Assembly: GCA_003550325.1 (NCBI GenBank)
Contig: QKWP01001679.1
Coordinates: forward strand, 33,550 to 97,549
DNA length: 64,000 nt
Origin: Gigaspora rosea
Lineage: Eukaryota > Glomeromycota > Glomeromycetes > Diversisporales > Gigasporaceae
Direction: 5' to 3'
Shown here: positions 46,632 to 58,410 of the stretch, piece after piece
Position numbering within the stretch: the stretch's first letter is position 1
Layout of the letters: every line of letters starts with the position of its first letter
Translations under genes and position numbers: made by a program
Notes under the pieces: model-generated
Seen by the model: the letters and a program-made list of their open reading frames with translations, nothing else
Database searches by the model: none
What the model was told of the DNA's origin: nothing

Positions 46632-46946
46632 TTAAAAAATTATTAATAATAAAAGAATAAAATAATAAAAAATATAATTTATTTAACTAAAATATACTAA
46701 GTTATTTATAATATATTTTTTTTTAAAAAAAATTTATATTTGAGATTTTTTATTAATATAGAGATTTTATTAGTTTGATATGGTTTGTATATTTAGTTTT
46801 AAATAAGCTACTGACTTCTCTTAAATATTTAAATAAATAAAAAAATATAGTAAATGTAATGTATTATTCTTTTTTATATAGTAAATTTATAGATTCAAAA
46901 TTACTTACTATAAAATTTTAAGACATAGCGCAAAGGTTAAAATTAT
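46632..46946. other. Non-coding A+T-rich stretch between SINE and LINE-2
   Basis: Nothing supported. Confidence 0.4.
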
Positions 46947-46961
46947 AATAACTAAAGATTT

Positions 46962-49469
46962 TTTTAAAATTCAGCAATCCTGCCTTCTGTGTCTATAGAC
47001 TTTATTATATATAAAAAACTAAAGTTTACATATTTATTGTAATACTATTCTAACAGAAAGCTCACCCAACATTACGTCCAGGTGCGACCCGCCTAGCAAT
47101 TATTTACCTCGATTAGGATTCTCAACTTACTGAGAATATGTTTCCTCCTGCTACTAGCTGGCAATTGCTTGACATATCAGATTTGCCAAATGCTTCCAAA
47201 TCTAAATATTTAAACTTAACCCACGAAGACCAAGTCGGCTTGGTTCCCTCTAGGATTAAATTGTTTATATTTGATTCTGCTAAAACTCTCGCTCCATTTT
47301 TCCAGTCTTTCTTTTTTTTTAGGCTATGCTTTGCGATTTGACTGGTTTCGCTATTCGGAGTGTGTTTTCTTTTTTTTCATACTCTTGTTCTTGCTTTTGC
47401 TTCAGCTTTTTCTTTTCGCTAAGGTAGTTATCCTCTCTACTTTTTCCCAGTTATTTTGAAATTCACATCTGAAGTTCCAAATATGCTGCCAAAACCTCAC
47501 GTTAACAGTCTCAATAATTGTATCTAAAGCCCTTCTTGTCCCGGCTTTGTCCTTTATTAGACTTTCCACTTTTTTCTTCCAACTCCGAGATATAAGTCCT
47601 TGAATTAACTGGTTTCTTGTGACTTTTTTCTCTTCCTCCCCTTTGCCAAAAATTCTTCTTTCCAATTCCTGTATCGCTACTTCTGCAGACGTACTAGAAT
47701 CTTCCTGGAGTATTTTTTTCATTTCTTCACATGTTTCTTTGTCTATCATTCTCCAAATTTCCTGATAGTTCACCATCTTGACAGGTGTTCTAACGTTTCT
47801 GGCTTGCTAACAGGTCACACAAATGTCCGTTTTGTATAGGTCTGACCTTCTTACTCTAAGCTCTGACATCGTTAGCAAAAGGCCATAAGGCACTTTGTTC
47901 TAAAAATTCATTCCTTATTTTTCCTTTCATTTGTACATCTCCTTCCTTTATACCTTCCTAAAAACCACCATGTTTCTTTCCAATCTATATTACCCTCCTC
48001 TTTTTCAAAGTTCCTTTCTTCAAACCTCTTTAGTCCTACCCATTCTGCATCTTGTATTGCTGCTGCTATTTGGTTCATGAATTTCCTAATCAGGCTATCA
48101 ATTATGAAGTTCTTCCAATATGGAACTACTTGCTGAATCTTGGTCCAGGGCCACTTGATACTTATGACACTGCTGCTTCTGGCCCTATTTTTTGCAAGTT
48201 TGTCTGCTTCTTCATTTTCTGCAACACCACTATGCCTCTTGACTTTGTGCAACTCTACTAATAGCTTCTTGATTTTTCGTACTCGAGAAATTTGCCAAAA
48301 CAGGCTTGCATTCTGCATCTTAAGACAGCTTCTTAACTTTTTAAGCTTTTCTGTCTTCTTGATCGCCTGTATTGCTGCAAGACTGTCAGTATATATTTGC
48401 ACCTTTGACTCTTCTGGGGCTACTAATAGTAACATCCATATTGCTCCCAACTCCGCCTGAGTTGATGATGGCCATTCTTCCAATCTACAGCAGAATGTTT
48501 CTTTACTCTGTCTATCATGATCAGCAGCTTCATTAAGTGCCACCTATCCTACACCCATTCGAGTTCCTTCTTCTTTGGAGTTAGTTAGAGACCCATCTAT
48601 AAAAGCCTTTATCGTCTTCCATGAGTTTATCCTCTCTGCCACCTTTTCAAGTTCTCTTATTACTTCTTGTTCCATGATATTAGCTTTCATGTACTCTTCA
48701 TTAACGGTGTTTATAGGTATCTCTACTAAAATCTGTTCTTCTATTTCCATAGTCTCAGGGTATTTTTCTACTACGTTCTCCCAGGGAATACTTAGCTTTT
48801 TACATTTTTTGTTAGAGACCTCTGCCTTCTTTAACTACTTTTTGTTAAGTACCCTCTTTTTACTCCAGACCTTTATACTTGCTTGACATGCAGAGCCTGG
48901 CTCAGCTTCTTCGTTCTTAGTTCGCAGCCCCCGCACTGCTTAATTATAGCTAGGCCTTGCTTATTCACTGAGTCCTTTCTCCAATGTTCTATGAGAAACT
49001 CCTGTGGGGTCTTTTTGCTCGTGATTCTTCCTAGCTCCATTTCATTACTTCTTCTTCTGAAAACTAGCTATTCCCGTTTTCGCTTGTCTTCACTAATTGT
49101 TTCCAAATTAGCTTTTATATGTAAGAAGTTTTTTTTTCATATGGAGCTCTTAGTTTCCTGCTATACAAGTCTTCTAGAATGCTTACTTCAAGGTTTGTAT
49201 ACTATTTGGGTGCTCTTCCTTTTGCCGGCATGCCTCTTATTTGTCTATACTGCTTCTATGTAAGCATTCTCTCACTTTTTGAATCCAAAACTTGCTCTAG
49301 CAGAAAGATGTTTAACCTTTTTTCTTTAAGAAAACTTTGCAAGTCTTCTTCTTTAACTAGACTAACAATCTCCGTCTCTGTTCCTTTTATTTTACATTTC
49401 GCTTCTAGCTCTTCTGATCTAAAGCTAATATTTAGCTTTTTTGCTTCGAGCACAATTTTGCAAGCTAAA
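46962..49469 (-). mobile_element. LINE-2: 5'-truncated RNase H-bearing LINE
   Basis: A perfect 15-bp direct repeat, AATAACTAAAGATTT, flanks it at 46947-46961 and 49470-49484. The 3' tail on the minus strand is TTTTAAAAAAA. Only the C-terminal part of ORF2 is present: a CxxC-type motif region, an RNase H domain and a helical tail, followed by a 3' UTR of about 430 bp. The missing endonuclease and RT reflect 5' truncation during target-primed reverse transcription. It differs from LINE-1 in sequence and in having RNase H. Confidence 0.85.
47402..49460 (-). pseudogene. LINE-2 ORF2 C-terminal region with RNase H, broken
   Basis: Reading from 49453: KKLNISFRSEELEAKCKIKG ... SERMLT, TAG, KQYRQIRGMPAKGRAPK, TAG where Trp is expected, YTNLEVSILEDLYSRKLRAP. 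Then EFLIEHWRKDSVNKQGLAII and CGGCELRTKKL. After a shift and a TAG near 48835, ETMEIEEQILVEIPINTV leads into RNase H: KAFIDGSLTN (Asp), MGVG followed by TAG (expected Trp), SSTQAELGAIWMLL (Glu), YTDSLAAIQAI (Asp) and HSGVAENEEADKLAKN (Asp). The tail after a further break (47776-47402) reads WKKKVESLIKDKAG ... VRFWQHIWNFRCEFQNNWEK. RNase H catalytic acids are all present; stops make it non-functional. Confidence 0.8.
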
Positions 49470-49484
49470 AATAACTAAAGATTT

Positions 49485-51000
49485 GTTAATTAATTTTCTT
49501 GTAAAAATTTTATTATCATCATACAATAGTGAGTTTAGCACTCTAAAAATTTATATTAAATATTGATATAATTGGTATTTATATGATAATATTATGCGTA
49601 TATCAAAAATGCAAAATAAAATCTATATTGCACCAAACTGTAAATGGACAAACCAATAAATTATATTTTTTAAAATTTTTCTATGATTAAAGAACAAATA
49701 AATTGTTTTCTACTACAACTAACTAACTATTAAATATTTATGGACATAAGTATTTTAAACTGCTATATTAATAAAAATAAAATTTTATTACTTTATATAT
49801 TTAGATAGAGGATATATTTTTCAAACTTAATGTTCTCAAAAAAATTTAATAGAGAACATTTTAAATTTTGCAATGTTCTCAAATAAAAAGTAATGTTCTT
49901 ATGAGAATATAAAAACATAAGATTTCAATACTGGTCATACAGGGACGATTTATAGCTCATTAGAACAGGACCTGAAGAACTCTGATACAACTCAAATCTG
50001 AGTTTGTATAATTTTAGCAGTATTTTAGCCAAATAGATGTATAAACTAGAGCAAAATTTGAAAATTTACTATATAAAAATGCAACGTTTGATGAATTCCT
50101 ATGCAAAATTTCCTTTTTTAGAATTATTTGAGTTGTATCAAAGTTCTTCAGGGTTCTATTAGATCTGTCTTGATAAGCTAAATCAATTGGTAGTTGTTTT
50201 ATCGAATCCTGATTACTGAATTAAAAGTTATGCTTGTTTTTATAGTTTTTCATAGGTTAATACTAGTATCAGCTAGTTCATTTACAAGCAACTATACCCC
50301 TTCTGCAAAACTCCTGCACTTGTAGTACTTACCTATACTGACTCTCTTTGAGATTACCTGATCAAAATTTAACCAAATATCTGTCTACATAAACTCCATT
50401 TTAATCTCATCTTCTATCTATTATTCTTATTGATATCATTTTATTAATATTCTCATATTAGCATCACCAGTATTAGTATCTTTATTTTATTGTAGTGATT
50501 TAGTAATAGATTATTTATTAGGTCTCTATATATTGCATATCTGACCTTTATCATATCCTGTAACCTATATATTGATATATTTATATTTCATCACTATACA
50601 TGGTTGAAGTGTAATTGGTATTGTCATGGGTAAATTAGTGACTTTTGGCACTAAATAGTCCAGTCAATAGTAGGTACTAAAAAATTTTAGATTTTAATGA
50701 TACCACATTTATTAAATGGGTAAGTCTTTTTATTTAATATTAGATCAATTGTTTTTTATAAAAGAGAAGATGCTTATTCTTATTAATTTGGCTTGCTTAT
50801 AAATACCCTTTGACTCAGATAATTACATTATAATTTAACTATACTATCATAAACTCTTAAATTATTTACATATTATTACAACATTATTCATGCATACTCA
50901 ATCATACTTTGGTATACTATCTTGTACTACTAATTCTTATGTGATACATAATTTATTTCCCATTTCGGAGCATATAATTCAGTACTTTATCTTTGGTGTT
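49485..51000. other. Non-coding A+T-rich stretch with an inverted repeat
   Basis: Inverted arms at 49960-49997 and 50126-50163 (CCTGAAGAACTCTGATACAA with its inverse) suggest a small decayed foldback or MITE. Words at 49800-49945 (ATGTTCTCA and ATATTC..ATAAGAACAT) are inverted relatives of 35518-35625. No gene. Confidence 0.4.
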
Positions 51001-51622
51001 CAGGATTATGCAAAAGCATAATATGCGCATAATTTACCAAATTTTCGTATTGCATATGCTTTGCATAATTCGACAAAAAAAAGTACTCAGTTATGTGCCT
51101 GAAATATTATTGGCTGTTGGGAGATGTTAACTTTATTCTGCAATACTTAATTTGTGCCTTGGTATTTTACTTATTTGCGGGGTAATACAAACCTGATTTT
51201 GTAAATAAACTAAGTGTGTGAGATAAAAACTTAGGGTTAGAGCTGTAATGTTAGAATCTATAGGGTTAGATAATGTTTATTATATATAAAATTTTTATTT
51301 CTGTCACTCTCTCCGATTGGTTATTTCCTCTCCAGGAGTTTGTATTATCCACACATATAGGTGGATACGTAATTTGGATGGCAGAAAGTAAATTCCAAAA
51401 ATTTCTGATGTAGAACATGAATGAACCTAAATTATGAGCATAGTCAAAGTAAAATCTTAAGCAAGTGTCCAAAAAAATTCTGAAGAATAAAACTGATTAC
51501 ATATAGCATACAATAATAAAAATCGCATAATTGATCATATAATTTTAAATTTATTTCACATCCATCGCTTAATCAACCTTAGTTCGGCCGCATAATTTAT
51601 CTCATCACATTGCATAATCCTG
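51001..51622. mobile_element. Candidate 622-bp MITE
   Basis: The left end CAGGATTATGCAA is mirrored by TTGCATAATCCTG at the right; GCATAATTTA-like words follow inside both ends. No target duplication is obvious and the interior is non-coding. Confidence 0.4.
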
Positions 51623-54035
51623 GATACCCTAATCTTACCTAATTGATCATCACATGACATGTGATGATTGATCTCTTCAAACTAGCAGATGCATATAACT
51701 TATTGATACTATTATTATTATATATATATTTATTTTTATTTTTTTTCTATTTTCTATTATTTATTTAATTTATTTATTATCTTTTAGAGATCTAAATCGA
51801 TCACTTTCACTAAATATACCATATACTTATTTCCTCCATGACACGAGCTGGACCCCCATGGTCTTGTCCCTAAGATCACTACTCGTTTCCCCAGCTTCAT
51901 TCGTTGTTTCATAACACCCCTTAATCTTTTGACTCTATTTCTCGTGAATGGATCCCTTAATTTGGTACCATCAAGTTCAGCAAGATAAAATTGGCTATGT
52001 TCCCAATTTTTCAAACCACATACAGACCCATTCACTGATAGTTGAGCTTCTGGAATAAGGAAGTCTTTAAGGTTGAATTGTATACCAAGACCAAATTATT
52101 TACATCAATTTTCTCATTGTAATCCAGACAATGTCTATTATAGAAGAGCTTTCAACATTTCCTTATCTCATCCTAGTTCACCTGGACATTTTCAATTCAT
52201 AACTCAAATTTTTTATTTGCAGGGCTCAATACTCTAATAGCTCTTCAGTAGTTCACGACATTTTCATTACAAACATTTGATACATGTTAATCATTAATTC
52301 CACTAGTGTCACCACATCTCTGCTATAAACAAGGCAAAAGGGAGAATATCCAATTTCTTCAACTATTATATTTATTGCCCATACTGCTTTGCACAAGTAT
52401 TCATGGCAACAGTTTTGACTTTTAGCGCATAACTTGCGTAAAATCTTATTAAGTTTTTGGACAGATAGATCTCTTTGACCTCCCATTGGCTTCAGGGTGG
52501 TAGCTGGCTATGAATTTCTGATCCACTCCTAATTAACAGTGGGCTTATTCATTAGACTGTTTTTAAATTCAGTGCCTCTATCAGACACTAATTCTGTGAA
52601 ATACCCATGTCAGGTAATTATATTATCCCAAATGAATTGGGCAATACTCTTTGCATTTTTCTTTTTCAAAGCCCAAGCTTCAATATAGCCAGTTAAATCC
52701 TCTACGGCTACTATGATATACTCATGCCCAGCACAAGTTTGGTGCATTGAAACTATACAGTTAACATATAATTTATGGAATATTCAGTTCGTAGCTGCAA
52801 CATGAATTGGTTTCTTTGGAACTTTCAATTCGCACTTTTGACAAATCAAATATGTTATTATATGCTTCCTTATTCCAATTCCTTTATAATTTGCCTTTAC
52901 TATCATTTCCTTCTTCTTGTCCATAAAGACTACCTGCTTTGGTGGTTTCCTATTCGTAGCCCTATAAAATAATAGTTTGTCTAGAAGGCAATAGCAGTTT
53001 AATTTTGGATTCAAATGTCCCAAGTTCCTTTTTGTCATATGAGATGGCCAAGAGAATGTTTTCAGATAATGCACTATGACTTTCAAATCCTCCAACCTTT
53101 GGTTATCCTCATTTACATGTATCAACAAACTTTCAACATACTCCTCATCTATATGGCTAAGTTGTTTTAGTAGATTTGAGTGCCTTAAAATTCCATTGGC
53201 ATTACAATAGATTTTTCAGGCTTATTTTGAATACAAAAATTGAATGTTTGAAGTGCTAGTATCCACCGCATAGGTCGTCACTTAAGCAATGCCTTATTGA
53301 ATAACATTCCAAGGCCTGGTAATCGACTCACACATCAAAGGTGGTTCTCCCAACATAACGTTCATTCATATGATATCCAAAGACAATTCCCAAACATTCC
53401 TTCTCTGTCACCGTGTAATTCATCTCTCATTTATTTAATTTTTATAACTCAAATATCACTGGTTACAATCAACCTTCATTATCTCTTTGCTCCAAAACTA
53501 CATCTAGAGATACATTCCAGGTGTTCGTGAATATTTGATATGGTCAATTTTCATTTCTGGCTCCTTCCCAATTCAGTGCTTTTAGCATGATGTTCTCCAT
53601 TAATGAACTTTTCAGGGCCTGAAATACTTCTTCTTGCTCGGTACCTATTTGTACCCTATATCTTGCTTGGTTAGATCTGTTAGTGGCTTTGCCACTTTAC
53701 TAAAATTTTTAATAAAGTGGCGATAATTGTCATCATTCCTAGGAATGACCAAACTTTGTTAAAGTACTTGGAGTTCGCCATTTTGTAATTTTTTTAGTAT
53801 GCTTGGAGTTGACTTTTATTCTATCTTTACTAACAACAAAAGTATATATACACATATACACAGCTCTTTATAGAGTAAATGGCATTTCTTGGTGGCAAAT
53901 ATCAACCTGACTTCTTTAAATCTGCATGCCAATTTGACAAATAAATTGATATAATCCTCGATTGAACTATTGGTCTACAAGCCTATATCATCCTGGTAAG
54001 CTGCAGTGATACCTCACTATTTGTCTGTTTTGAGC

Positions 54036-54255
54036 TAGAGGTCTAACTTGGTCAAAAAATAAGTATTCGAATATTTATTTGTTCAATATTTTTTTATTCG
54101 AATATTGTTCAAAAATTTTGAAAATATTCAATGAATATACTTTTAATATTCATTGAATATTAAATATATTTCAAATTAAAAAATTTTATAATATCTCACT
54201 TATATTAGCCAATAAAATTACAAATAAATTATTAAAAAATAAAATAAAATTATAT

Positions 54256-54294
<39 letters not shown>

Positions 54295-54423
54295 GAATAT
54301 TCAATGAATATATTAAGTGAAATTTTAAATATTAGAATATTCATTAAGTGAAAAATTATATATTAGAATATTTGAATATTCAGTGAATATTCAGTGAATA
54401 GTATTCATTGAGTCAGACCTCTA
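54036..54423. mobile_element. 388-bp hAT-type MITE inside Gypsy-A RT
   Basis: The left end TAGAGGTCTAACT mirrors the right end (inverted TAGAGGTCTGACT). The flanks TTTTGAGC (54028-54035) and CTTTGAGC (54424-54431) match at 7 of 8 positions. The interior is built of ATTCAATGAATATTC-type words and an (AT)n run (~54261-54288). It interrupts the RT frame between the PFGL-like region and the YxDD-like region of Gypsy-A. Confidence 0.7.
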
Positions 54424-56154
54424 CTTTGAGCACAAGGTCCATTAAATGTGAAATTTTTCACTAGCATTTTTCAGTTCCATACACATAACGGTGTATTATA
54501 ATAGTCCAATTGGGATTGCTATGGTGATTTTATCTCTGTCTTTCTTTCAGATTTGGATTTGCAAATATCCCTTATATGTGTCAACCGAAGAATACCAGTT
54601 GTGGCCAACTGCTAATTCAAGAATGTCTCTAATCATTGGTATCAGATAACTATCCTTTATTATGTGTTTGTTCAGGGGCCACATGTCACCTACAATCCAA
54701 AGCTAATCAGTTCCTCCTTCCTTTTTATTATCTGGGAAACAATAATATGCATATTGCCCTTTTTCTTTTTTTAGTAATCCTTGTATCACCATGTCACAAA
54801 GCTACTTCTCAATTATTAAAGCTTGTTCAGGATTATTAATGCAAAGGGGTCTCATACGGATTTCAGAAATTATTTTTGTGCCCGTTTGCATCTCATATTC
54901 GATTAACTTAGTCCTGCCTATCTCAGAAAGTTCAAAGACAAAAGTCTCTGGAGCCTTTTCCATCAACTGTTCAAGTAGGTACTCCCTGTTGACATATGGA
55001 GTTCTTTGTTGATATTTAATATTTTGCTATTCTCCTTTGTAAGGTGCATGATTAGCTCCAAACCCCTAACATTTATAATTCCAGCTTTATTTTCTTGATC
55101 AATATTCCAATAGATTACACGTCCTTTAGATCTTGATTCTTTAAGCTAATCTTTATTGATTGGCTTTACCTCTTCCATTGATAGGTGTTGACTATTCCTG
55201 GTCTTGACTAAAATTTTGTCACTTTCTGCATCCATGTTTATCATTTCTGACTGATCTATATAAACACTACACACTGACAATATACTATTCTTTTCTTCTT
55301 TATTGTTTTCTAATTTATCATTCTTATCATTCCAGCTTATCCAGCTTTCAGGTATAGTAGTTGCTATGAAAGATGCCTCTTTATAGCTAGAAGTGATTGA
55401 GCACCAATACTGGTTATTTTTTCACTTTAGATCACACCTTGATGCCGCTATCCATAGCATGCTATGTAGTACATCGAAACTAGCTGATGCTATAACATAA
55501 AACCCTTGAACAACTTTCACACTTTTGGCTTTGACTTCCATATTTGGTATGTAACCCAAAAAATTGCTTACACTATCGTCAGCATCCTTCCTTTTCCATT
55601 TACTGATCTCCAAACTAAATACCTCATTTTTGCATATTTTGTATGCATTAGATTTAGCTAAGATCTGGGTTAATCAGAGCATTTGTTTTTTCTCCATTAA
55701 TGGTAACTACACTCATAGATATATTCCCATCCTGCTTAATACCTATTTCTAAACTACTCAGACAAAACGCTGAACAATCTATGTGAGATCATATTTGAAA
55801 AATTGCTAATGGAGGCCTGTTTTTTAAAAAAGATTATATTTGAAAAGTAGGTATTAGAAAAAAGGTTATATTTGAAAATAGCTAAATAGCAAAATAGGTA
55901 TATTTAAAAGAATGCTAATGGAGTAATTTTTATAAATCTTATATTTGAAATATGCTAATGAAAAATTCAGGACGGAATAAATATCAAAATTTAAAAAATG
56001 CAAAAATCAGGAAAATGCAAAAATCAGAAAAATGCAAAAATTAGATAAAAATCAAACAAAATAGTTTTTTTTTTAAGTTTTTTTATACATTTTGCGGAAT
56101 ATATATTTATGATCTAGAATATCTTATGGATTAAATAGGCTTAAGAAATTTTGA

Positions 56155-56405
56155 ACTGTTTTTTTTTTTTTTTTAGTGAACGTAAGTCTGTTTTTTTTGG
56201 TTTGTTTTTTTATGTAAGCATAAGTTTATTCTTTTTTTTTTAGGAAGTGTAAATATGTTTTATGTTTTTTTTTTAGTGAGCATAAGTTCTTTTTTTTTTA
56301 AAGAGCTTAAGTATATTTTTTTTTTTTAGTGAGTATAAATCTGTTTTTTATTTGAACTATAATTCTATTTTTTTTTTTAGTGAGCGAAAGTTTGTTGTTT
56401 TTTTT
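56155..56405 (+). repeat. T-rich minisatellite
   Basis: Units of roughly 35-45 bp: a poly-T run, then AGTGAGC(A/G)TAAGT or a close variant, repeated six or seven times. It lies between the protease-like and upstream parts of Gypsy-A. Confidence 0.65.
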
Positions 56406-56913
56406 TTTTAGAGATATTGTATTTCAAAAAATGTTAAAGGCGGGTAAAAGTTTGATCTAATATGTGAAATATAGTTAATATACACCAAACCAAAAGTGTT
56501 AACCAAAAAATTTTTACTATGATACTCAAATATAACCTTATATAGATTATTTGGGGTTCTGTTTAAACTATACTTACACTGGTGTCTAACATTGTAATGC
56601 CATTTTCTCTTTTTTTCCACGTTAATGCCCTTAATTCTTCTAATAGCACTTTTGGGGACCACTTAAATAATTGTCTGAGAGTTAAGATAACTTCCATCTT
56701 TGCAATCCTTTTTAGAATGTTGAGCTCTTGACTCAATTTTGTCAGCATTATACATCACAGAACTTAAGGCACGTGACTCATGTGACTTTGCAGAATCATG
56801 TCCAGTTTCATCCTGTTTATTCACCTATTGGTCACTTTCACTTGTTGACGTCTTCTCATTACTATCGATATGTCTTCTTTTATGAAAGTTACAATTTCTT
56901 ATGTTGAATATAG

Positions 56914-57550
56914 TGTTACAGTAGGGAGGCCTTCTTTAACTCCTTACTATAACAACGACACGGCTACAGGGATCCTTTATCGGTTTATAGCGGTGTCCAA
57001 GAGGTAGTATAATTCCTTAGTCTGTAAGAAATTATACTCTTCTCTAAGGGCAGTTCGTGAGAGTATTCAATGAGGAATTATCGATTTTACTATTACTTGA
57101 TAATAAACTTGGTGATATTAAGATAAATAGTTTCTTTATTAATAATCTAATATAGGGCTATCCTTAGGTTTCTGTTCCTAAGAAATCCCAGTACAAGATG
57201 TATATTAAGTATAAGAGAAGTGGGGTGTCTTGGTCTAGTTTGACTAAGGGAAATTCTGTGTCTTTAAATACATTTTAGAATAAGCGTTATAAGCGTTAAT
57301 TTACAATGATAAACACTATAATCTACAAGAGCAACATAAGCGTTATAAGCGTCATAAGCGTTATAATCGTTATAAGCGTTATAAGCGTGATAATCGTTAT
57401 AAGCGTTATAATCGTTATAAGCGTTATAAGCGGTATCAACTATTCTAACTTCTCAAGATAATAATATAATACAATATAATAATAAAATATAATAATAAAA
57501 ATAAAATAATAAAATAATAAGGTAATATAATAAACTATCGTTCTATAACA
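56914..57550 (-). repeat. 3' LTR of Gypsy-B (637 bp)
   Basis: On the minus strand it begins TGTTATAGAACGATAG directly after the polypurine tract and ends CCTCCCTACTGTAACA, giving TGTTA...TAACA ends. The 5 bp beyond it are TATAG (56909-56913), the expected position of the target duplication; the partner copy is outside the window. An AAGCGTTAT array lies inside. Confidence 0.75.
57281..57433 (+). repeat. 9-bp tandem repeat in the Gypsy-B LTR
   Basis: Units AAGCGTTAT with variants AATCGTTAT, AAGCGTCAT and AAGCGTGAT. Two units lie at 57281-57299 and about eleven more at 57335-57433. It is unusual for its CpG content in an A+T-rich LTR. Confidence 0.85.
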
Positions 57551-57566
57551 TTTCCGTCCCCTTAAG
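57551..57566 (-). promoter_or_regulatory. Polypurine tract of Gypsy-B
   Basis: Minus strand CTTAAGGGGACGGAAA, immediately upstream of the LTR TGTTA. This is the expected plus-strand primer position for reverse transcription. Confidence 0.65.
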
Positions 57567-57571
57567 AAAAT

Positions 57572-58262
57572 TTACTCCGTAAATTCCTTCTCTAATTCTT
57601 CCAATAGAGCGGCGTAAACCTCATCTTTCAGTTTAGTCACTTGGGTCACAGAAAGGTAATTGGTTTGGTACATTAAGTCCTTGGGACAAATTGTGAAGAT
57701 TTTTCTAATTCTCTGGGCTCCTTTCCAGATGTCTTGAGCTTTCCGGTCTCCTTTTACCTTTCGAATTTGTTCTCTAATTTGGTTTCTATATTCGGTCTGT
57801 TTCTCTATTATTGTTCCCAAATAATAATGGGCTTCAACAGCCTGTCTTTGTCCTCGGCGAGATTGTTTAAACTTAGGTAGGTCTTGTAGGATCTTATCAA
57901 CTTGTGCGGTCCAAGTTTCTCGAAGAAAAGGATTCGTTCGGGTGGTCTTTTGAGGGTTAAGAGTCTGGGTCAAGTCTTTTAGCAATGGAGTCATCGCTTT
58001 ATGTTTCTCAATCGGTTTTTTAGATAAGAGGGCTTCTATGTCTTTATCAAATGGTCGCAGTAATTCATTAAGTTCGACAAGGGGTTCTGTTTCTTCCTTT
58101 GGGGTAACATCAATTACTTGTTCTGGATTTTGGTCATCCCATAGGATTACATTTTGACTAAAAATTCCTAAATGTATTGGGCAGCAGGGTCTTGTCTCCA
58201 AATAGAAAGAAAGTTTCAAAGAGCGAGTATAGTATTGGGTTGTAGAGTGGTAGATTCCATTT
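57572..58262 (-). CDS. Gypsy-B extra frame between integrase and LTR (unknown product)
   Basis: An open frame of about 230 codons lies between the integrase and the polypurine tract. It opens after TAA at 58263-58265 and has no ATG until well inside (KAMTPLLKDL). An ATG at 58260 is in another frame, so a shift may have removed the natural start. The product is hydrophilic and helix-rich: EPLVELNELLRPFDKDIEAL, FKQSRRGQRQAVEAHYYLGT, EYRNQIREQIRKVKGDRKAQ, LKDEVYAALLEELEKEFTE. No signal peptide or membrane segment is visible, so it is not an obvious envelope. I do not recognise the family. It could be a spliced accessory protein or a shifted C-terminal extension of integrase. Confidence 0.6.
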
Positions 58263-58410
58263 TAGGGGTTTTGATAATATTTCAAGAAAATTTCAATCGG
58301 AGTGTAGGATTATATAAATGTTAGTTTAATACGAAGATTTTCATGGAGCTTGTGCACAAAGTTTTACACAAATGTCACTCCCTTTCACAATAAATTTCTT
58401 CCAGAAATTT

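Larger units (their letters stand above)
51784..56908 (-). pseudogene. Gypsy-A: old Ty3/Gypsy pol relic
   Basis: Pieces in pol order are spread over the minus strand. Region upstream of protease: DETGHDSAKSHESRALSSVM, then MEVILTLRQLFKWSPKVLLE (~56850-56560). Protease-like: KVVQGFYVIASASFDVLHSM (~55510-55440). RT: PLNKHIIKDSYLIPMIRDIL ... STYKGYLQIQI-like (~54690-54550), then, after a MITE, DDI..., then FLGMNDNYRHFIKNFSKVAK (~53760-53690). RNase H: FQALKSSLMENIMLKALNWE and EMNYTVTEKECLGIVFG (~53640-53370). Integrase: DKLLFYRATNRKPPKQVVFM and ICQKCELKVP (53128-52784), EEIGYSPFCLVYSRDVVTLV (52486-52253), and the C-terminal YLAELDGTKLRD (52035-51784). It has many stops and shifts. No LTRs found. 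Gypsy-B is inserted in its upstream part. Confidence 0.75.

Noticed and set aside
48140..49263. Plus-strand frames of 103-126 codons
   Set aside because: Antisense shadows of the LINE-2 RNase H region; Phe/Ser/Leu-rich translations typical of the opposite strand of Lys/Glu-rich coding DNA.
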